From assembly GCA_948144175.1 (NCBI GenBank), contig CANXME010000553.1, forward strand, positions 496,001-560,000: a stretch of 64,000 bases of DNA. Direction: 5' to 3'. The translations under genes and the position numbers were made by a program. The notes under the pieces are model-generated. The model had not been told where the DNA came from and did not search any database. It worked only from the letters and a program-made list of their open reading frames with translations. Below are positions 58,601 through 64,000 of this stretch, in pieces (positions within the stretch are counted from its first letter, which is position 1; every line of letters starts with the position of its first letter). This stretch comes from Closterium sp. NIES-65 (lineage: Eukaryota > Streptophyta > Zygnematophyceae > Desmidiales > Closteriaceae).

Positions 58601-60884
58601 TATGACTCAGATGTGCCAGTGCAGTACGGGTCATGGGAGGAGTATGATGTCATGCGCCCTCCTTACATCCCTCCGTATTCCCCCATTCCCCCTCCACACC
58701 TACCACAACCCCAACAGGTGGTGATGACAGTGCATTATGACTCAGATGTGCCAGTGCAGTACGGGTCATGGGAGGAGTATGATGTCATGCGCCCTCCTTA
58801 CATCCCTCCGTATTCCCCCATTCCCCCTCCACACCTACCACAACCCCAACAGGTGGTGATGACAGTGCATTATGACTCAGATGTGCCAGTGCAGTACGGG
58901 TCATGGGAGGAGTATCATGTCATGCGCCCCCCCGTCAACAAAACCGCCTCCGCTCTCGCTGCTGCCTTCATCAGCAACTGCCGTGCCAACAACTTCAGGC
59001 TCGAGGTCAGATGCCATTCCCAACCCACTCCACTCCTCTCCACTGCTCTCCACCACCTCCACCCCTCTCTACACCTCGCCACTCCTCTCCACGTCGCTCC
59101 TCCTGCTCCTGTTTCTGCCTTGATCAACTTCAGGCTCAATGTGTCACTCTGCAGAAATCCCAAATCTCTGCCGAGTGTTGCGCATCGTCATCCACATCTC
59201 ACAATCGCTGCCTTCTCTTCCCGTGCCAATCCCATCACCAGGCTGTGAAGAAGTTGAGTCGGCACATGGAGATGCATTCGCACGACCACTGTCTCATCTC
59301 AACAACATGCCGCATGAACCTGACAAGCTGCCACTAGAATGCTCTGGCAGTGCCTCACAGCCATTCTCCCCTACCGTCCTGCCAGTGCCCCCCCACCCAT
59401 CCTCATATCCAGGCAGTGAAGGAGCTCAGTTGGCACATGGAGGTGCCTTCGTACGACCGCTGTCTCAACAACATGCCGCATGAACCCGACAAGCTGCCCG
59501 TGCTCGCATGCTATCACTTCTTTGTAGAGAGGGAGTTTTTGAGACGTCCCAAAAGCACCCTCTCTACACTTGGCACGACCGCTGTCTCAACAACATGCCG
59601 CATGAACCTGACAAGCTGCCCGTGCTCGCACGCTATCGCTTCTCCCTCGCCTTTGAGAACACCTGTGGTGCGGAGCCGAGCCGAGTATGTCACTGGAAAA
59701 TACTGGCAGTGTCTCACAGCCCCCACCTCTCCTCTCCTCCCTCTTTCCTCCCCTTATCCCAGGCTGTAAAAGAGCTGAGTCAACACATGGAAGTCCACTC
59801 ATATGGCTGCTGCCTCAACAACATGCCATACGAATCTGACAAACTCCCCGTGCTGGCACAGCACTTCTTCTCCCTCGCTTTCGAAAACACCTGTGAAGGC
59901 GACTACTTTACTGAGAAGTACTGGCAGTGCTTTGCATTCCTCCCTCCCACTTCTCACACCCCCCCCCCCCCTCTTCTCCCCTCCCCCTCTCCCCTCCCCT
60001 CTCTCCCCTCCTCCTCTCCCTTTTCCCTTCATCACCAGGCAGTAAAGGAGTTGAGTCGGCACATGGAGGTGCATTCGTACGGTCGCTGTCTCAACAACAT
60101 GCCATACGAAACCGACAAACTCCCCGTGCTGGCACAGCACTTGTTCTCCTTCGCGTTCGAAAACACCTGCGAAGGCGACTACGTCACTGAGAAGTACTGG
60201 CAGTGCCTCGTTGCCGGCTCCATCCCCGTCGTCATCGGCGCCCCCAACATCGCCAATTTCGCCCCTTCCCCGAACTCCTATCTTGAAATCAAATCTTTGG
60301 AGGATGTGCCACGGGTCGCGCAGCAGATGGTTACGCTCGCTGGTAACCAGACGGCATATGATGAGATGCTAGCGTGGAAGAAAGACGGGCCTTCCCAGGC
60401 ATTTATCGCTAATATGGATCTATCAGCTGTGCACTCCTCTTGCCGCCTCTGTATCTTCCTCGCCGACCGAATCCGGAGAAAGGACCTGGATGCTGCCAAA
60501 ACCCGCCGCCCGTGCCGGTGCGAGGCGCCAGGGAAGCGGGAAGGGGAGAAGCTGGTGGTATACCACCTGTATGTGAGAGAACGGGGAACGTTCCACTTCA
60601 CATCAGTGTTCCTGCGCAGTGACCACCTCACCCTAAGAGGACTCACATTAGCGATACGACGGAGTTTTCAGAAAAAGACGCACCGGCCGGTTTGGGTGGG
60701 GAAGCGGCCGGCGTCGCTCGGAGGGGATGAGAAGGCATGGGCTTTAAAGATCTACAGGATATACCCGGCGGGTTCGACGCAGAGAGAGGCGTTGTGGGGT
60801 GAGGCGTGGTTCCGGAACTTGTCTCAGGTAGTGGCGCATGTGACTGCACACCCCTGTGCTCGGCTAGAAGTGATCTTCGTATGA
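55675..60884 (+). CDS. Core alpha-1,3-fucosyltransferase (GT10, plant FUT11/FUT12 type)
   Basis: Four-exon model: 55675-56913, 57625-57798, 58853-59005, 60039-60884, all phase 0, 803 residues. It transfers fucose from GDP-fucose to the innermost GlcNAc of N-glycans in the Golgi. A type II anchor lies near residues 41-55 ([15 protein letters not shown]). Then comes a long stem with three about 40-residue repeats ([19 protein letters not shown]-like, residues about 156-260) and a Gly/Glu-rich run. The catalytic part follows: [59 protein letters not shown], the GT10 motif [19 protein letters not shown] (about 560-578), [23 protein letters not shown] and [10 protein letters not shown], ending CARLEVIFV. 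The stem makes it much longer than the roughly 500 residues usual in plants. Introns are packed with copies of flanking exon edges. Confidence 0.87.
56880..56975 (+). repeat. Duplicated donor of fucosyltransferase exon 1
   Basis: CAATTACTGTGATGGCGTAC-GAG-GTACGT (donor after 56913) recurs 58 bp later as GATTACTGTGATGGCGTAC-GAG-GTGAGT (donor after 56971). Only the first preserves phase with exon 2. Confidence 0.85.
57251..57960 (+). repeat. Copies of fucosyltransferase exon 2 edges
   Basis: The exon-2 start (GCGACGTGCCGTGCGAGCTG) has two upstream decoys with acceptor AG, first exon-like bases about 57258 and 57390, before the coding one at 57625. Its 3' end (GGAGCAACGACCCGGCCTGG, CATGCTGTGAGTG) is repeated once downstream at about 57868-57962, donor included. 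Confidence 0.85.
58150..58921 (+). repeat. Tandem array of fucosyltransferase exon-3 acceptor, identical 135-bp units
   Basis: The exon-3 start (GTGGTGATGACAGTGCA) occurs at 58169, about 58319, 58444, 58583, 58718 and 58853; only the last leads into the complete exon. The last three units are 135 bp apart and appear virtually identical, including pyrimidine tract, CAACAG acceptor and 70 nt of exon. Because 135 is a multiple of three, the frame is open across the whole block. Confidence 0.93.
59242..60038 (+). repeat. Decayed copies of the fucosyltransferase last-exon start
   Basis: The last-exon start (GCAGTAAAGGAG...CACATGGAGGTGCATTC) has upstream copies with acceptors at 59242, 59413 and 59763, plus one lacking the first part (about 59570-59722); the coding copy begins at 60039. 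The copy at 59763 keeps about 165 nt of exon sequence including the GAAGGCGACTAC motif region. A near-palindrome (59537-59554) separates two of them. Confidence 0.9.
59537..59554. repeat. Near-palindrome TTTTGAGACGTCCCAAAA
   Basis: One mismatched pair away from the perfect palindrome at 26226-26245. It lies in the fucosyltransferase intron between two duplicate exon-start copies. Confidence 0.8.
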
Positions 60885-61076
60885 GGGAGAGCCAGTTGCT
60901 TGCGTAGTGAAGTGTAGAGACGCTCAGATGGGATGAGTTCACTCATCCAACTAGAATAGGGTGGATAGGTGGGCGGGAAGTAAAACCTTTTAAATTTCAA
61001 ACGAAATCGTGGGTGGAGGCCAAATGGCTTCTGCCCCTGGAGAAGAGTGTTTACCACTTCATTGCCATTACAAGAA
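60885..61076. other. Fucosyltransferase 3' flank
   Basis: Short host sequence up to the Ty3-C LTR; nothing else recognised. Confidence 0.5.
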
Positions 61077-63183
61077 GTGTTGTTTTCATGATATTTGTTA
61101 CGAGTGCAATTGAGTGAACGAACGAGAATTGCACTATCGAAGCAAGAGTACAATGAGCGACGGCATGAGCGAAGGCTAAAAAAAAAACTACAGTGGTAAC
61201 GGTAATGGACTGTGGTTGTCGCGTGACGGGCCTGGGACCGAGGTTGGGAAAAGTGTCGAAGCGGAGGCCCGGAGCGCGGGTTACCGTACCTGCCGAGCCG
61301 TGAGGTCGGGGTGCGACGTGCGAAGGTGGCGGGAGGATTGTCGATGTGAGGGTTGCGAGTGGTAACGGTGCTGACTGTGGTACTACAATGGTGTACGCGC
61401 TGAGCGGGGACGCGAAGTAAGGAAAAAGAATTTTCCTTACACTACCTCCCCCCCCCCTAAGGAGGTCCTCCTTACGAAAGTGCGTGTACATCCCTGAAAT
61501 TTCGGCTGCGCAAATACTCGGTGAGGACGGGGTGGTTTTCGATTCTGTCCAAGGGAACCCAATTGTCTTCGGTGGGTGTACGGTCCTTCCACCGGAGCAA
61601 GAACTCGATCCTTCGGGCTCCTCGAGGGTCGCGAACTCTGTGACTCAGGATTTTCTCGGGGGTGATGATTGGTTCAGTTGGTGGTCTTGTCATGCTGGCT
61701 GGGCGGTTGCGTGGCAGTTGGCTCGTGGACGGGACGTAAGGGCGAAGCAGGCTGACGTGGAATGAGGGGCTGACGTACCAGTCAGCAGGGAGGAGGTGGT
61801 GGGCGGTGACAAGTGTAATCATGTGGCTTATGCGAAATGGCCCGCAGTATCGGGGGCGGAGTTTCGGGGTGATGGGCAGTCGAAGGTTCTGAGTGTCAAG
61901 TAAAACTAGGTCGTCGGGCTGGTAAGTGACAGGTCTGCGGTGGCGGTCGGCGTTGCATTTAGCGATGATGTTCGATTTTTTTATTGCGTCTGCTGCCCGG
62001 GTCCGTGCTACTTGTAATATTTCGGTGAGCTGTTGTGCTCGTGGTACTGGGTTGTCGGGATTCGGGGTCATGGGTACTGTCGGGTCTTGCCCGTAATTTA
62101 GGTAAAATTGTGACTGTTGGGTCGTGGCGGATGGCGAGTTGTTGTATACGAATTCGATTAGTGGCAGTTCCTATTCCCACGTGGTCGGGTCGTCACACGT
62201 GGCCCTGATGAGCTGTTCCATGGTCTGATTTGTCCGTTCTGTCTGTCCGTCGGTTTCAGGGTGGTATGATGAACTGAACTGCAGACACGCGCCGAACTGC
62301 CGCCACAGGTTCCGCCAGAAGTTGCTGGTGAATTTCGTGTCGCGGTCGCTGATGATCGCAACTGATATCCCGTGCAGTCGAACGACGGTAGAGATGAAGA
62401 GGCGTGCTGTTTCTTCGGCTGTAATTGCTTTTTTGCAGGTTGCGAAGTGTGTCATTTTCGTCAGTCGATCGACGACGACCAGGATCGCGTCGTTCCCACT
62501 CGCCCTGGCCGGTAACCCCGTGACGAAGTCCATCGTCACCTGCTATCAAGCACGCTCTTGGGGTGGTATCAGTTGCAACTATCCCGCCGGCCGCTGTCGT
62601 GAGGATTTCATGAGCTGACAAGTGGGACACGATGCCACGTGTCGTTGTACGTCGGTCAACATTTCGGGCCAGTAATAATACCGCTGCAGCTGCTGCCGTG
62701 TTTTTTCTACTCCGAAATGCCCCGAGGTGACTCCGTCGTGTGCCTCCTGTAATAGTAATTCCTGTAGCAGTGTTTACCCAGGTATCCAAATGCGGTCAGT
62801 CCTGGCTTTTACGTAATAGACTCCCCTTGCTGCTGCGAACTGCTGCGAATTTCCTCCTGTGAAGAATGGATCTGCTTGGTACCCGTGGGTAAATAGGCCT
62901 TTCAGTAGTGGGCTTGTCTGGGCGAGTAGTATTGCGTGGATCTGGGCAGTGGGGCGAATCAGTGCATCAGCGATGTTCGAGACTCCCTTTTTGTAAGTGA
63001 CCGTGTAGTGAAAGCTGGACTAAAGGAAATCGAGCCAGCGAATCTGTCGTGGGTTGAGGTGTGGCTGTGCGCGAAGGTACTGTAGTGATTTGTGATCCGT
63101 CCATACGGTCACATCCGCGCCAGTCAAGTAACAGCGCCATACTTTGAACGCGTGCACGATCGCAAGCATTTCGCGATCGTGTA
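61077..63183 (-). mobile_element. Ty3-C, Ty3/gypsy element, 3' half (broken)
   Basis: Minus-strand Ty3 fossil. From right to left: an RNase H remnant with DHKSLQYLRA-type text (about 63180-63040), the integrase zinc region and core (TMDFVTGLP, DRDTKFTS, about 62700-62170), the GPF module and chromodomain-like tail (LLDTQNLRLP, RPRYCGPFRI, FLLRWKDRTPTEDNWV, about 62071-61472), a G-rich polypurine tract and the 3' LTR (61441 to about 61077, left border approximate). It is related to Ty3-B, sharing the TGTAAGGAA LTR start and closely similar integrase. It is broken, with several breaks, and Copia-3 interrupts it at 63184. Confidence 0.82.
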
Positions 63184-63633
63184 TGTCAGAATCAAGAAGT
63201 GTTGAACTAGAAAGATGTTGGAGTACAAGTAGGAAACCCTAGAGAAGTGTACCCCCTAAAGGCTAACCCACCGTAGCCTACACAACAGAAACATATATAA
63301 TGTTTGACACACCCCCATAGGCCAAGTGAGGGAGAGCAAGGGGTCACAAAACCAGTCAAGAAAGACAAAGCAAGCTCAGGGTGGATCACAACGTCACCAC
63401 ACACTCTGAGCACAAGCAAAGGACCACAAGGCCAGTTCACATGCAGAGGCATATATGTAGCACAAGCATCACAATGATCTATATCTAGCAAGCATGCAGG
63501 TATATATATATATGTATATATATAGATCACAGTATAGGCAAAGTCTACAATACGTGAGGAAAAGCGGGCACAAGCCCTAGCAAAGTGCAGAAACGCCGAT
63601 GATCACCAGACTGAAGTGCCTTGGTCAATATAT

Positions 63634-63977
63634 TGTCAGAGGTCCACTAGTGATCCCCGATTGATCCTAGGGAAGGGTTACAGGCATGTTGGCCTGGAGG
63701 TTATGGGCGCACTGACCCGCTACTTAACAAGCCCTTTTATCCCAATGGTCTAGTGGTTGGGATTCTGACATGGTCTCAGAGCGAAGGTTTCGCGTTCGAA
63801 TCCCAGTGTGTGCACTTCGGGCATCCCAGTGCGGGGGGGTGTCAGAGGTCCACTGGTGATCCCCGATTGATCTTAGGGAAGGGTTACAGGCATGTTGGAC
63901 TGGGGGGTTATGGGCGCACTGACCTGCTACTTAACAAGCCCTTTTATCCCAATGGTCTAGTGGTTGAGATTCTAACA
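63634..63977 (+). mobile_element. SMART/TRIM-like miniature LTR retrotransposon, 344 bp
   Basis: Two LTRs (63634-63770, 137 bp; 63840-63977, 138 bp) begin TGTCAGAGGTCCACT and end GATTCTRACA. They bracket a 69-bp interior that starts with a tRNA-Met-like primer binding site (TGGTCTCAGAGC, 63771-63782) and ends in a G-rich polypurine tract (GCGGGGGGG). A TATAT target duplication flanks it (63629-63633 and 63978-63982). No coding capacity. LTRs differ at only a few sites, so the insertion is fairly young. It splits Copia-3. Its strand is inferred from the PBS-to-PPT order. Confidence 0.9.
63746..63803 (+). promoter_or_regulatory. tRNA-like A and B boxes within the SMART-like element
   Basis: TGGTCTAGTGG (63746-63756) fits the RNA polymerase III A-box consensus and, with the following TTGGGATTC, resembles Glu/Asp tRNA D-arm text. 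GTTCGAATCC (63794-63803) fits the B box. The 37-base spacing is tRNA-like. The A box lies in the LTR (repeated in the 3' LTR at about 63953-63963) and the B box in the interior. The flanking stems do not pair well, so this is not a tRNA gene. Confidence 0.5.
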
Positions 63978-64000
63978 TATATCAGCAGTGTTGGCCTGAG

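Larger units (their letters stand above)
63184..64000 (-). mobile_element. Copia-3, 3' end of a Ty1/copia element (continues beyond window)
   Basis: Minus strand. LTR at 63309-63184 (TGTCAAAC... to ...TTCTGACA), a polypurine tract, the 3' untranslated region with a TATATA run, and the RNase H C-terminal coding end matching Copia-1 (the DVFTKALA and HQR...TQLGLVPVLP region), interrupted by the SMART-like element at 63634-63977. It resumes at 63983 and leaves the window. It sits in Ty3-C in the same orientation. Broken copy of the Copia-1/2 family. Confidence 0.82.

Noticed and set aside
58463-59248. Single exon encoding repeated [10 protein letters not shown]-type segments in the fucosyltransferase
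   Set aside because: The Pro-rich text is the pyrimidine tract of duplicated acceptors. Only the last copy leads into the conserved FISNC segment, so the others are treated as intronic.
63738-63811. Stand-alone tRNA gene
   Set aside because: A- and B-box motifs are present, but acceptor and T stems pair poorly and the sequence straddles an LTR border and primer site.

Overview
The window comes from a streptophyte nuclear genome, probably a streptophyte alga or an early-diverging plant. The species was not determined. The evidence is GT/AG-spliced genes of plant families: a four-gene pectin acetylesterase (PAE) cluster, a BZR-type transcription factor, an HR-like lesion-inducer family protein, a DUF3429/TMEM69-like membrane protein and a plant core alpha-1,3-fucosyltransferase. 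Copia and Ty3 LTR retrotransposons flank them. Spliced models were built by hand from frame and splice-site agreement and have not been tested against RNA.

Layout. 1-19938 is a nest of LTR elements: Copia-1 (apparently whole coding frame) sits in Ty3-A. Ty3-A (minus strand) sits in Copia-2, and its LTR also holds a non-autonomous LTR element with 5-bp target duplications. Copia-2 sits in Ty3-B. 20869-42495 holds four same-strand PAE genes separated by spacers; one spacer contains a 21-bp satellite of about 80 copies. 44497-46507 is the BZR-domain factor and 47419-48858 the HRLI protein. The DUF3429 gene runs on the minus strand (52644-49301), head-to-head with an unrecognised coiled-coil/low-complexity protein (53581-54984). 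55675-60884 is the fucosyltransferase. 61077-64000 is a second nest: Ty3-C interrupted by Copia-3, itself interrupted by a 344-bp SMART/TRIM-like element with tRNA-like A- and B-box motifs.

The most unusual feature cuts across the host genes. Many introns contain tandem, progressively decayed copies of the neighbouring exon edge, either pyrimidine tract plus AG plus exon start, or exon end plus GT. This occurs in PAE1-4, the HRLI gene, the DUF3429 gene and, most strongly, the fucosyltransferase gene, where one exon edge recurs in identical 135-bp units. A family of short palindromes with a GAGNCGNCTC core lies in the same introns, several exactly between duplicate copies. I do not recognise this palindrome family.

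The PAE and fucosyltransferase products would act in the cell wall/secretory route and Golgi. BZR-domain proteins are nuclear, and DUF3429/TMEM69 proteins are usually mitochondrial membrane proteins. Apart from the PAE cluster, nothing suggests that the genes work together.
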